NCBI RefSeq assembly: GCF_963677005.1
Contig: NZ_OY781616.1
Coordinates: 3,644,501-3,708,500 of the forward strand
DNA length: 64,000 bases
Direction: 5' to 3'
Source: Maridesulfovibrio sp.
Lineage (GTDB): Bacteria; Desulfobacterota; Desulfovibrionia; Desulfovibrionales; Desulfovibrionaceae
Shown here one piece after another: positions 56,629 to 64,000 of this stretch. The notes below the pieces were generated by a model that searched no databases, was not told the origin of the DNA, and saw only the letters and a list, made by a program, of their open reading frames with translations. The translations under genes were made by a program, and so were the position numbers. Position 1 is the stretch's first letter. Each line of letters opens with the position of its first letter.

Positions 56629-57402
56629 TTACCTGGGATCGTCCTTTTTCAGTTCCCTGATACTGTTGACCATAATTTGTTTGACCGCCCTGCGCAATTC
56701 AATATGTGAATTCGGCATGTCTTTGTAATCCTGCGGGTAGACCGGGGGCAGTATTTTTGTCCGGACTCTGGAAGGATTGATGATCAGGGAGTTCTTTTTC
56801 AGCATTTCATATGTTCCGGATATGCAAAAGGGAACAACCGGGACATTTTCTTCCATTGCTATATGGAACGGCCCGGAATGAAAACGGCCTGTCTCACCTG
56901 TGCGGCTGCGGGTTCCTTCCGGGAAGAACATGAGTGAAATCTTGCGCCTCAGGGCGTTTGACGCCTGTTTTTTTATGGTGTCCAGATCGTCCTTTTCAAC
57001 GTTGATATACTCGGCCCCGCGCATGTAATACCCGTAAAACGGGATTTTGAACGGCCAGCTACGCACTGCCAGACAGGTCTCTTTTTGCGGTTGCATGGAA
57101 ATAAGGTAGGGATCGAAAAAGGATTCGTGGTTGGCCACGATGATGCACGGGCAGGGCAGTTCCGTCTGTTCGGGCCATTCAATGTCCACGAAAAGCCCCA
57201 TTAATTTAACGCTCGTGTACCCGTAGTGCCAGATTATTTCGCGCAGTGTTACGGAGTCCTCCCTGCCGCGGAGACGGGAGTAGAGAATGAATAGCGGGGA
57301 GAGCAAAACGCAGATGAGTGTCCAGAGGATAATACAGCCGTATATTCCTGCATTTATCCAGATAAGTTTCAGGATGCGGGGTATTTCTCCAGTACAATTC
57401 AT
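56629..57402 (-). CDS. PlsC-like 1-acylglycerol-phosphate acyltransferase
   Basis: A 257-residue membrane acyltransferase with the catalytic NHESFFD (HX4D), a lipid-binding FFPEGTRSRTG and two N-terminal hydrophobic stretches. It should esterify an acyl chain to a glycerol phosphate, making a second acyltransferase beside the LpxL-like one; this suggests the chain ends in a glycerolipid (inference). Confidence 0.88.
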   Translation of the reverse strand: MNCTGEIPRILKLIWINAGIYGCIILWTLICVLLSPLFILYSRLRGREDSVTLREIIWHYGYTSVKLMGLFVDIEWPEQTELPCPCIIVANHESFFDPYLISMQPQKETCLAVRSWPFKIPFYGYYMRGAEYINVEKDDLDTIKKQASNALRRKISLMFFPEGTRSRTGETGRFHSGPFHIAMEENVPVVPFCISGTYEMLKKNSLIINPSRVRTKILPPVYPQDYKDMPNSHIELRRAVKQIMVNSIRELKKDDPR

Positions 57403-57446
57403 AAGGTACAGAACAAAGAAATTATTTTAACAGCTTTAAACTGTTG

Positions 57447-57516
57447 GTGATTCCAAAGGGTCGCGGATATCTCTGTTTTCCATATCCCTAAGACTCGAAG
57501 TGAACTTCTCTCTTAG
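57447..57516 (+). repeat. Dispersed element, truncated copy
   Basis: Starts GATTCCAAAGGGTCGCGG and shares the inner CCATATCCCTAAGACTCGAA with the copy at 52371-52506. In the gap between the second ACP and the PlsC-like gene. Confidence 0.7.
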
Positions 57517-57526
57517 CCATGGCGCA

Positions 57527-57778
57527 TCAGGCCGGATCTTTTCTGTTCAGGATGAAGCTGTGCAGGTCGCCGAGGGAGCGGATGGATTTGAAAGCTTCGT
57601 CCTTTTTGATCTTGATTCCGAATTCCTGTTCCAGCACGATGACCATGTCGACCGCATCAAGGCTGTCGAGGTCGAGATCGTCCTTGAACACGGCTTCCGG
57701 TACTAGATCATCCAGGTCTAGCTCGAATTCTTCGGCAAGTGCCCTGTTTATTCTTCCTATGATTTCCTGATCAGTCAT
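57527..57778 (-). CDS. Acyl carrier protein (second of two)
   Basis: An 83-residue ACP with DLDLDSLDAVDMVIVLE (phosphopantetheine Ser). AGGAGAACAA precedes the ATG, and the start overlaps the ketosynthase 3' end by 8 nt. Confidence 0.92.
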   Translation of the reverse strand: MTDQEIIGRINRALAEEFELDLDDLVPEAVFKDDLDLDSLDAVDMVIVLEQEFGIKIKKDEAFKSIRSLGDLHSFILNRKDPA

Positions 57779-59003
57779 TTGTTCTCCTGATGACCAGCGA
57801 CGTGTTTATGCCGCCGAATGCGAAATTATTTTTCAGCGCATATGTAATTTTTCTTGCCTGTAATTGCAAGACGTTGTTTATGCCGGAGCATTCCGGGGCC
57901 GGATCGGCAAGGTTCGCGGTGGGAATAATTGTCTTTTCGGCCATCATACGTACCGTGGCTATGGTCTCAAGTCCGCCGCTGGCGGCCATGGTGTGCCCGA
58001 TGTGACCCTTGAGACTGCTCACCGGAGTTGCGTTTCCGAACGTTTCCTCCAGGGCCGAGGCTTCTGCCGCGTCTCCCTGCGGTGTTCCGGTGGCGTGGGC
58101 GTTTATGTAATCTATCTGTGCCGGGGAAATGTTGCTGTCATCAAGAGCAGCCGCAATGCAGCGTCCAATGGCTTCCGCACTGGGCGAGGCCATGTTTCCG
58201 CTGTCGCAGAGTGAGGAGAAGCCGGTTATTTCGGCCAGTATTTCCGCCCCGCGTTTCATGGCCGAGTCGCGGTTTTCAAGCACGAGTATTCCCGCACCTT
58301 CGGAGCAGACTACGCCGTTGCGGGAGGCATCGAACGGACGTGACGCTCCGGCCGGATCGTCATTCCCTGAAATGGAGGCCGCGTCCAGAATATCGAATGT
58401 TCCCACGGTAAGCGGGTGCAACTCGTCCGCGCCTCCGCAGATCATGATATCCTGCTTTCCTGCGGCAATGGCCTCGTATGCAAGTCCGATGGACTGGCAG
58501 CCGGTGGAGCAGGCTGCGGAAACGGCCAGAACGCGTCCGCTGATGGACAGGAACTGGGCAAGGTTGGCGGCGCAGGTGTGGTTCATGATTTTGAAAAATT
58601 CGGTCGAACGTATCCCCTCAATGGACCGTTCCCTGAGGAATGATGCAAAAAAGTTTTCCAGGGTCATGGTGCTGCCGATGGTCGAGCCGACAGAGAGCCC
58701 TGTGCGCATGTCCTCCAGCTGTTCCGGCCCCAGTCCTGCCTGTGCGATAGCCTCAAGCGCGGAGATCCCGGCGAATATGGAAAGGTCGGACATGGTCCGG
58801 CGGAACTTGCGCGGAATGATACCGGCATTGCAGGCAGGAACTTTTCCTCCGATCTGCGGCCTGAGTCCGCCTATGCCTTCAAGTTCCGGTATGCGGCTGA
58901 TGCCGGAACGTCCGTTGACAAATCCGTCCCAGAGAGTTTCAACCCCGCACCCGTATGGTGAAACCGCACCCATTCCGGTTATGACTACCCGTTGTAAATG
59001 CAT
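57771..59003 (-). CDS. Beta-ketoacyl-ACP synthase II-like
   Basis: A 410-residue ketosynthase with Cys in SAACSTGCQSIG, His in NAHATGTPQGD and His in GHIGHTMAASG. The stop overlaps the second ACP and the start overlaps the FAD oxidoreductase 3' end by 19 nt, so these are translationally linked. Confidence 0.92.
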   Translation of the reverse strand: MHLQRVVITGMGAVSPYGCGVETLWDGFVNGRSGISRIPELEGIGGLRPQIGGKVPACNAGIIPRKFRRTMSDLSIFAGISALEAIAQAGLGPEQLEDMRTGLSVGSTIGSTMTLENFFASFLRERSIEGIRSTEFFKIMNHTCAANLAQFLSISGRVLAVSAACSTGCQSIGLAYEAIAAGKQDIMICGGADELHPLTVGTFDILDAASISGNDDPAGASRPFDASRNGVVCSEGAGILVLENRDSAMKRGAEILAEITGFSSLCDSGNMASPSAEAIGRCIAAALDDSNISPAQIDYINAHATGTPQGDAAEASALEETFGNATPVSSLKGHIGHTMAASGGLETIATVRMMAEKTIIPTANLADPAPECSGINNVLQLQARKITYALKNNFAFGGINTSLVIRRTND

Positions 59004-60481
59004 CTGAGTTCCTCGTGTATCTTGTCGTGTCCGCAGATGAGTCCGCAGGCAAGGTAGGCGGAGACCACCGCCCCGAGCACGCCGGGGGCGATGATGGACT
59101 GCCCGGCCAGAAACAGACCGCTCATTCTGGTTGCAGGCAGGGGATTATACTGTGATGCAGTATGTGCCGCGCCATACATGCTGCCGTACGGACTGCCGCA
59201 ATAATCCTTCAGTGTCAGCGGCGTGGCCGAATCGGTGAATTTCACCCTTCCGCGTAATTCCGGGCAGCGTTCGAAAACTGTTTTTACCAATTCGGCCGTG
59301 AGCTTCTTTTTGAGCTCAAGGTAATCCGCAGGTCTGTTTTTACGAGTGGAATCCTTCCATTTTTCAAACAGGTTGAAGCTGCACGGGCTGATTGCCGTAA
59401 TCGGCTGTGCCTGCCCTGTTTTTGTTGTCTGTCCTGCTGATATAAATATGGCGTTGTCTTCCGGTTTTTCCAGCCCTTTCAGTATGAGTGAATAATCCTT
59501 TTCCGGCCACAGATAGATGTTGCGGCGGGTCAGTTCCGGCAGGGGGGCGTCCGCTGTTCCGAAGATAATCATGGCCGAGGGAGTTTCTTCAAGGCAGACA
59601 ATGCGTTTTCTGAAAACCGGACGAAAGGCGTCTTCCGGCGCGCATTCGATCATGGAAGCCGGGTGTGCGCACCAGACGCATGATTCCCCGGACAGTTCCG
59701 TTCCATCCGCCAGGACAATGCCGGTGAACCTGCGTTCGCGGTCTGCCGTTATCCTCTCCACCGCCCGTCCTGTGATGATCTCTACTCCGTACTTTTCCAG
59801 CTTGCTGCGGTAGGCCCGGACGATGGCCGAACCTCCGCCTTCCACCGTGTGGCATGACATTGCGTAGGAACCTGCCACCAGCGCATGGGTGGAAAGCATA
59901 GCTTCAGCCGGTGGTGTTCCGTAGAGCATGCATTGGTAACACAAAAGATCCTTGAGTTCGCGATTGGAAGTGATTGAGTTCAGAAATTCGTTCAGGGTTT
60001 CTGTTTCGGCATGGATGGCGTCTTCAATGGAAAAGTCGAGATTGAAATTAAGGTACGGGCTGGATTCGAAGACGGATCTGATTTTGGAAAGGTATTTTCC
60101 GATTGCCCCGGATTCCTCGGGGAATTCCATGCAAAGGGTTTCGCGCAGGTTCTCGTATCCTGCCGGCATACGGATTTCTCTGTCATTTCGTTCAAAGCGG
60201 AAGCAGTCGTAGCCACTTTTTTCAAATTCTATCTTTTGCAGCTCATCTGAAATTTCAAGGTGCCGGAAGTAGACATCAAGCGGATGATTGTGCCCCAGTC
60301 CGCCTAGCAGGTGAACCCCGGTTTCAAAATGGACGCCCTTGCGGCTGAACCCGCGCACAGTCGGGCCAAGGCCGGGAAATTTTTCCACCAAGGCGGTCTT
60401 GTACCCCTGTTTTGCCAGCAGCAGGGCCGAGGTCATCCCGGAAATTCCCCCGCCCACGACTATGTGCTGATAGCTGTGCAT
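58985..60481 (-). CDS. FAD-dependent oxidoreductase, CrtI/RetSat-like
   Basis: A 498-residue flavoenzyme with the Rossmann motif VVGGGISGMTSALLLAKQGY, TGVHLLGG, a C-terminal GLFLAGQSIIAPGVLGAVVSAY and an overall phytoene-desaturase/retinol-saturase layout. It could desaturate, isomerise or saturate a conjugated chain. CrtI-like enzymes are rare in standard aryl-polyene clusters, but are part of the proposed ladderane gene sets of anammox bacteria. It overlaps the flanking ketosynthases. Confidence 0.88.
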   Translation of the reverse strand: MHSYQHIVVGGGISGMTSALLLAKQGYKTALVEKFPGLGPTVRGFSRKGVHFETGVHLLGGLGHNHPLDVYFRHLEISDELQKIEFEKSGYDCFRFERNDREIRMPAGYENLRETLCMEFPEESGAIGKYLSKIRSVFESSPYLNFNLDFSIEDAIHAETETLNEFLNSITSNRELKDLLCYQCMLYGTPPAEAMLSTHALVAGSYAMSCHTVEGGGSAIVRAYRSKLEKYGVEIITGRAVERITADRERRFTGIVLADGTELSGESCVWCAHPASMIECAPEDAFRPVFRKRIVCLEETPSAMIIFGTADAPLPELTRRNIYLWPEKDYSLILKGLEKPEDNAIFISAGQTTKTGQAQPITAISPCSFNLFEKWKDSTRKNRPADYLELKKKLTAELVKTVFERCPELRGRVKFTDSATPLTLKDYCGSPYGSMYGAAHTASQYNPLPATRMSGLFLAGQSIIAPGVLGAVVSAYLACGLICGHDKIHEELRCIYNG

Positions 60482-61695
60482 CAGAATTTCAGTATCAGAC
60501 AGGCGTTTGTTCCGCCGAAACCGGCGGAGTTGAGCAGGGCGGTCTGCGGGGCGACAGGTCTGGTCTGCGTGATGATATCAAGACCCCTCGTTTCCTCTCC
60601 GCCATCGTTGAAATTGATGTTCGGGGCCATGAATCCGTCCCTGTTCATGAGTACCGTATAGACCACCTGCGCTGCCCCGGACATCCAGAGTTCGTGCCCG
60701 GTCATGGATTTGGTGGATGATATGGCCGGGTTGCAGCCCGCAAACAGGGTGCGGATGTTTCGGGCTTCCGCAGCGTCACCGGCAGGAGTGGAGGTGGCAT
60801 GCGCGCAGATGTAGTCGACTTCCGCCGGGGAGATTCCGGCCTGTTTCAGGGCTTTTGCTCCGGCTCTGGCCAGCCCCGTGTCGGACGGAACCGAGATGTG
60901 TTCGCCGTCCGAGGAAAAACCGTATCCGGCAACTGTTCCGAGAATTTTCGCCCCGCGCTTTATGGCAAGGTCCAGCCTTTCCAGCACGATTGCAGCAGCT
61001 CCGCCGCTGGGCACAAGGCCGCTGCGCTCTTTGTCGAACGGGCGGGAACCTTTTGTCGGATCGTCTGTATTGGCTGCAAAAGCTCCGAGACCGTCAAAAC
61101 TGCACATGGACTGCCAGTTGATTTCCTGCGCTCCCCCGCAGATGAGCCGTTCCTGCTGTCCGGAAGCGATAAGTCCGGCAGCCTGTCCCACTGCGTGCCC
61201 CCCGCTGGAGCAGGCCGAACTTATGGTCCAGGCCGCGCCCCGTGTTCCGAGCAGCCCGTTCAGGTTCATAGTCACGCAGGAGGTCATGGAGCGGAAGACC
61301 GCTCCGCTGCCGATAAGAGAGGTCTGTCCGCGCTGTTCAAGCAATCGGACCTGTTCCAGCGCGGCAATGCAGCTGGAATCGCAGCCGAAGACAAGACCTG
61401 TTTCATCGTTGCGCAGGTCCGCATCGTCCAGCCCGGACAGGTCCAGAGCCTGCCTGACCGCGGCGTAAGCCTGTACCGCGAAATCCGGCATGGTCTTGCG
61501 CTGCTTGCGGCTCAGCCATTGTGAAGGATCGAAATTTTCAATGCGTCCGGTCAGGGAACATTCAAAGCCGAGCCCGGACCGTTCCTCATCGGCAATTATA
61601 CCGGAACGTCCGTTCTTTAATGAATCGCTTATGTCGTCCAGGCTGCAGCCAAGGACGGAAACGGCTCCGATGCCTGTTATCGCCACGTTGTGCAA
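60481..61695 (-). CDS. Beta-ketoacyl-ACP synthase (third)
   Basis: A 404-residue ketosynthase with Cys in SSACSSGGHAVG, His in CAHATSTPAGD and His in TKSMTGHELWMSG. A TTG start with CGGAGACTCATT upstream. It ends one base into the FAD oxidoreductase. With the chain-length-factor pair and the KASII-like protein it makes three active condensing enzymes. Confidence 0.9.
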   Translation of the reverse strand: MHNVAITGIGAVSVLGCSLDDISDSLKNGRSGIIADEERSGLGFECSLTGRIENFDPSQWLSRKQRKTMPDFAVQAYAAVRQALDLSGLDDADLRNDETGLVFGCDSSCIAALEQVRLLEQRGQTSLIGSGAVFRSMTSCVTMNLNGLLGTRGAAWTISSACSSGGHAVGQAAGLIASGQQERLICGGAQEINWQSMCSFDGLGAFAANTDDPTKGSRPFDKERSGLVPSGGAAAIVLERLDLAIKRGAKILGTVAGYGFSSDGEHISVPSDTGLARAGAKALKQAGISPAEVDYICAHATSTPAGDAAEARNIRTLFAGCNPAISSTKSMTGHELWMSGAAQVVYTVLMNRDGFMAPNINFNDGGEETRGLDIITQTRPVAPQTALLNSAGFGGTNACLILKF

Positions 61696-61742
61696 AATGA
61701 GTCTCCGGCTAACCCTGCTAAGGAGTACTGATTAATTCCCGT

Positions 61743-61825
61743 TTGATGCGCTTCGCGCTTTTGATAATTTGATTTCGCCGCTGGCGGCCAAAGGGGATAA
61801 TCCCCTTTGGAATCCCTAATAGTTT
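61743..61825 (-). repeat. Dispersed palindromic element, short form
   Basis: On the minus strand: GGGATTCCAAAGGGGATTAT, then CCCCTTTGGCCGCCAGCGGC, then AAAGCGCGAAGCGCATCAAA. Clean palindrome CCAAAGGGGATTATCCCCTTTGG-type arms. In the gap between the FabG-like and ketosynthase genes. Confidence 0.8.
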
Positions 61826-61918
61826 TATAGTGGCTGCAATGAAAGGAGCCTCTTGGATCAAACTTTCTGCGGAGCTAAAGCAATAGCCGTTCAAAATATG
61901 GCCTTAATCAGCGTTTCC

Positions 61919-62641
61919 TTAAGTATGTATGCCGCCGTTGACCGCGATGACCTGTCCTGTGATGTAGGACGCTTTTTCCGAGCACAGAAAGGATACAACC
62001 CCGGCCACTTCCTCCGGGGTTCCCATTCTTTTCATGGGAATCTGCTTTTTAATCTCGTCCACGGGCAGTTCCGCAACCATATCGGTTTCAATGAATCCGG
62101 GGGCAACGGCATTTACAAGTATGTTGCGTTTTGCCACTTCCACGGCCAGTGACCTTGTGGCCCCGATCAGTCCGGCCTTGGCGGCGGAATAGTTGGTCTG
62201 CCCGGCCACCCCTGTTTCACCGGAGGTGGAGGCGATATTTATTATCCGCCCGGCCCTTTTGCGCAGCATTCGGCTTACCACCGGCTTGGTCACATTGAAG
62301 AAACCGTTCAGGTGCACGCTTAGAACACCGTTCCAGTCCCGGCTGTCCATCATCATCATTACCGAATCTTTTGCGAATCCGGCATTGTTGACGACAATGA
62401 AAGGCACGTCCTTTTCCAGCAGCGGCGTCAGCCCGTTCTCGACGGCCTGCTCATCCGTCACATCGAATTTGAGCAGGGTACACTCACGGCCGAGTCCGCG
62501 TATTTCCGAAGCTGTTTTCTCAGCTCCGGCATCATCGCTGCGGTAATTGAGCCAGATGTCGTAACCGTCCGCAGCAAGCTGGAGGGCTATGGCCGCGCCG
62601 ATTCCCTTGCTCGCTCCAGTTATCAGGGCAATTTGGGGCAT
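61919..62641 (-). CDS. 3-Ketoacyl-ACP reductase, FabG/ApeQ-like
   Basis: A 240-residue short-chain dehydrogenase with TGASKGIG, NNAG, catalytic Ser region IASTSGETG, YSAAK and PGFIETDM. It reduces the beta-keto group to hydroxyl before dehydration. First gene of the cluster in the direction of transcription; about 220 nt with a repeat separate it from the ketosynthase. Confidence 0.92.
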   Translation of the reverse strand: MPQIALITGASKGIGAAIALQLAADGYDIWLNYRSDDAGAEKTASEIRGLGRECTLLKFDVTDEQAVENGLTPLLEKDVPFIVVNNAGFAKDSVMMMMDSRDWNGVLSVHLNGFFNVTKPVVSRMLRKRAGRIINIASTSGETGVAGQTNYSAAKAGLIGATRSLAVEVAKRNILVNAVAPGFIETDMVAELPVDEIKKQIPMKRMGTPEEVAGVVSFLCSEKASYITGQVIAVNGGIHT

Positions 62642-62801
62642 ATGTTATGAATCCTTCTGCGGAGTTCTGCCTGAGGGCGGTTGCGTTGTCCTTTTGCCGG
62701 AAGATTAGACATCATGCGTTTGCTGAAAGTGGAAAGATCCGCACAGGGGAACGCATTTTCAGTTCATTCCGGTAAGGAGGCTGCAAAAGGGCTGGGAGTC
62801 T

Positions 62802-62972
62802 TTAAATGGAATCTTCTTCGGAAGTTCTGCCTTCCTTATAGCCTTTGTGGAATTCTCCCGGCATTTCCTTTACTTCCTTGACCGCTTTTCCGGTTGCTTC
62901 CCCCATCTTTGCACAGCCGAGCGAAGAGAAGGTGAGCATGGCCACTATGAGGACCGCGATAATTCTGGACAT
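62802..62972 (-). CDS. Small lipoprotein, 56 residues
   Basis: MSRIIAVLIVAMLTFSSLGC gives a signal with a lipobox ending at Cys 20; the mature part is Lys/Glu-rich (KAVKEVKEMPGEFHKGYKEG). GGAGGAAACAAA precedes the ATG at 62972. Probably an outer-membrane lipoprotein of unknown role. Confidence 0.75.
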   Translation of the reverse strand: MSRIIAVLIVAMLTFSSLGCAKMGEATGKAVKEVKEMPGEFHKGYKEGRTSEEDSI

Positions 62973-63067
62973 TTTGTTTCCTCCGAAAAATTTTTTCTTT
63001 ATGCTAAATAACTTCGGTAAAAGTGAAAAGTCAACCTGTGCACCTGTCTGTACCGGGAGTTGTGAGG

Positions 63068-64000
63068 TCACTCCAGTCCGCAGCCGGTGCGGGAGATCAC
63101 TCGGTTCCTGCCTTTGCGCTTGGCATCGTAAAGGGCAAGGTCCGCTGCCTCTATGAGTCTGGCCGGGGTGGTCAGCTGGCCTTCGTTGGTAGCAATTCCA
63201 ACGCTGATGGTCATCAGATATTCTGCTCCGTTCAGTCCAAACGGAGTGGATTTGATTTCAGCTCTGATTCTATCACCTATGCGGCTTGCAGTCTCCGTAT
63301 CCGTGTCAGGAAGAATAAGGGCGAATTCATCTCCGCCTATCCTGGCGAGGACATCGTTCTTGCGTAAAACCTTTTCACAGTTTCTGGCCAGATGAAGGAG
63401 TCCTTTGTCCCCCACCAGGTGGCCGTGGGTATCGTTGATGGTCTTGAAATGGTCGATATCGAAGATGATTACCGAAAAGGTGCTGCCTTCGTTTACGGAT
63501 GAATCAATCTGTTCAAGCAGTTTGTACTCGAACATGCGTCTGTTGGTTACCCCGGTCAGCGGGTCGGTGACGGCTTCCTTGCGCAGACGTTCCTCTTCCT
63601 GCTTGCGTTTCCTGATGTCTATGGCAATGCCGGCGAATTGCTCCGGGCGTTTTTCACTGTTCATGCGCAGGTTGCCGATAAGTTCCACCCAGCGCAGGTC
63701 TCCGCAGTCGGTGTAAAGACGCATGTCGTACCGGAAAATTCTTTTCCTGTCCCCGGCCATGTACTCTTTGGCCTTTCTGATCAGTCCTTTGCGATCATCA
63801 GGATGTATAAGCTTCAGTCCGTTGTGCAGCGAAAGGCGGATGTTGTCCGTGGGCATGGGCACGGAATAAAGGGCTTCAGGAGAACACCATATCTGCCCGG
63901 TCTTGAAGTCCAATTCCCATATGCTGCTGTCTGTGAGTTGTTTCAGGATTTCAAACTGTTTGCGCTTGGCGCTCAGACGGTCCCGGAGAACCGCGTTTGA
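63068..64000 (-). CDS. Diguanylate cyclase with PAS domain, 5' truncated by the window
   Basis: The frame is open to the right edge (63914-64000 read in frame as DRLSAKRKQFEILKQLTDSS and on), so the real start lies beyond. A PAS/PAC domain is followed by a GGDEF domain (ARIGGDEFALILP) with an intact inhibitory I-site RKND exactly five residues before GGDEF. It should make c-di-GMP. Confidence 0.92.
   Translation of the reverse strand, partial: SNAVLRDRLSAKRKQFEILKQLTDSSIWELDFKTGQIWCSPEALYSVPMPTDNIRLSLHNGLKLIHPDDRKGLIRKAKEYMAGDRKRIFRYDMRLYTDCGDLRWVELIGNLRMNSEKRPEQFAGIAIDIRKRKQEEERLRKEAVTDPLTGVTNRRMFEYKLLEQIDSSVNEGSTFSVIIFDIDHFKTINDTHGHLVGDKGLLHLARNCEKVLRKNDVLARIGGDEFALILPDTDTETASRIGDRIRAEIKSTPFGLNGAEYLMTISVGIATNEGQLTTPARLIEAADLALYDAKRKGRNRVISRTGCGLE

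Overview
The window reads as chromosomal DNA of a strictly anaerobic, diazotrophic, Desulfovibrio-like (Desulfobacterota) bacterium. The evidence is indirect: a nifH-nifI1-nifI2-nifD-nifK cluster of the kind found in strict anaerobes, a glycyl radical enzyme, many periplasmic-binding-domain histidine kinases, a FeS serine dehydratase and a LarBCE nickel-cofactor set. No rRNA, tRNA, CRISPR array, phage or IS element was seen.

Layout. (1) 1-8.5 kb: two-component signalling: a truncated hybrid kinase, a REC-HD-GYP regulator, a REC-kinase fusion, a CheY-like receiver and a kinase with two solute-binding domains whose phosphoacceptor His is replaced by Asn. (2) 8.6-12.0 kb: PanF-like symporter, YhdT-like partner and an L-serine dehydratase that carries an apparent Tat signal. 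(3) 12.4-22.1 kb: a glycyl radical diol (glycerol/propanediol) dehydratase, its activase and a GlcG/HbpS protein, divergent from a PocR-domain kinase, an NtrC-type regulator and a Sel1-repeat protein. A candidate sigma-54 promoter and upstream palindrome lie between them. (4) 22.2-38.0 kb: nitrogen fixation: nifA, nifB, nifN, nifE, an acetyltransferase, a [2Fe-2S] ferredoxin, a NifB paralogue that has lost all three radical-SAM cysteines, nifK, nifD, a frameshifted nifI2, nifI1 and nifH, with nifV and three unknown genes divergent. (5) 38.2-41.2 kb: larB, larE and a His-rich larC, without larA. (6) 41.4-43.5 kb: FIST-SpoIIE phosphatase. (7) 43.5-62.6 kb: a roughly 19-kb, one-strand type II fatty-acid/polyene cluster. 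It has aryl-polyene-type genes (ligase, chain-length factor, three ketosynthases, two ACPs, two dehydratases, ketoreductase, thioesterase, LolA, MMPL exporter, DUF3261 lipoprotein, glycosyltransferase, acyltransferases) plus a B12-binding radical SAM enzyme and a CrtI-like FAD oxidoreductase. (8) A small lipoprotein gene and a truncated PAS-GGDEF cyclase close the window.

How the parts work together (inference). NifA with sigma-54 should drive the divergent nifH and nifV operons from shared upstream sites. The PocR kinase/regulator pair should switch on the glycyl radical operon when a diol is present. The polyene cluster should build an unsaturated acyl chain on ACP (no enoyl reductase is present), modify it and export it to the outer envelope. 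A dispersed palindromic element of about 80 nt recurs at cluster junctions and in one case forms the N-terminus of a glycosyltransferase. The most unusual features are the SAM-dead NifB paralogue, the aryl-polyene-like cluster with its extra B12-radical SAM and CrtI-like enzymes, the broken nifI2 and the Tat-tagged serine dehydratase.
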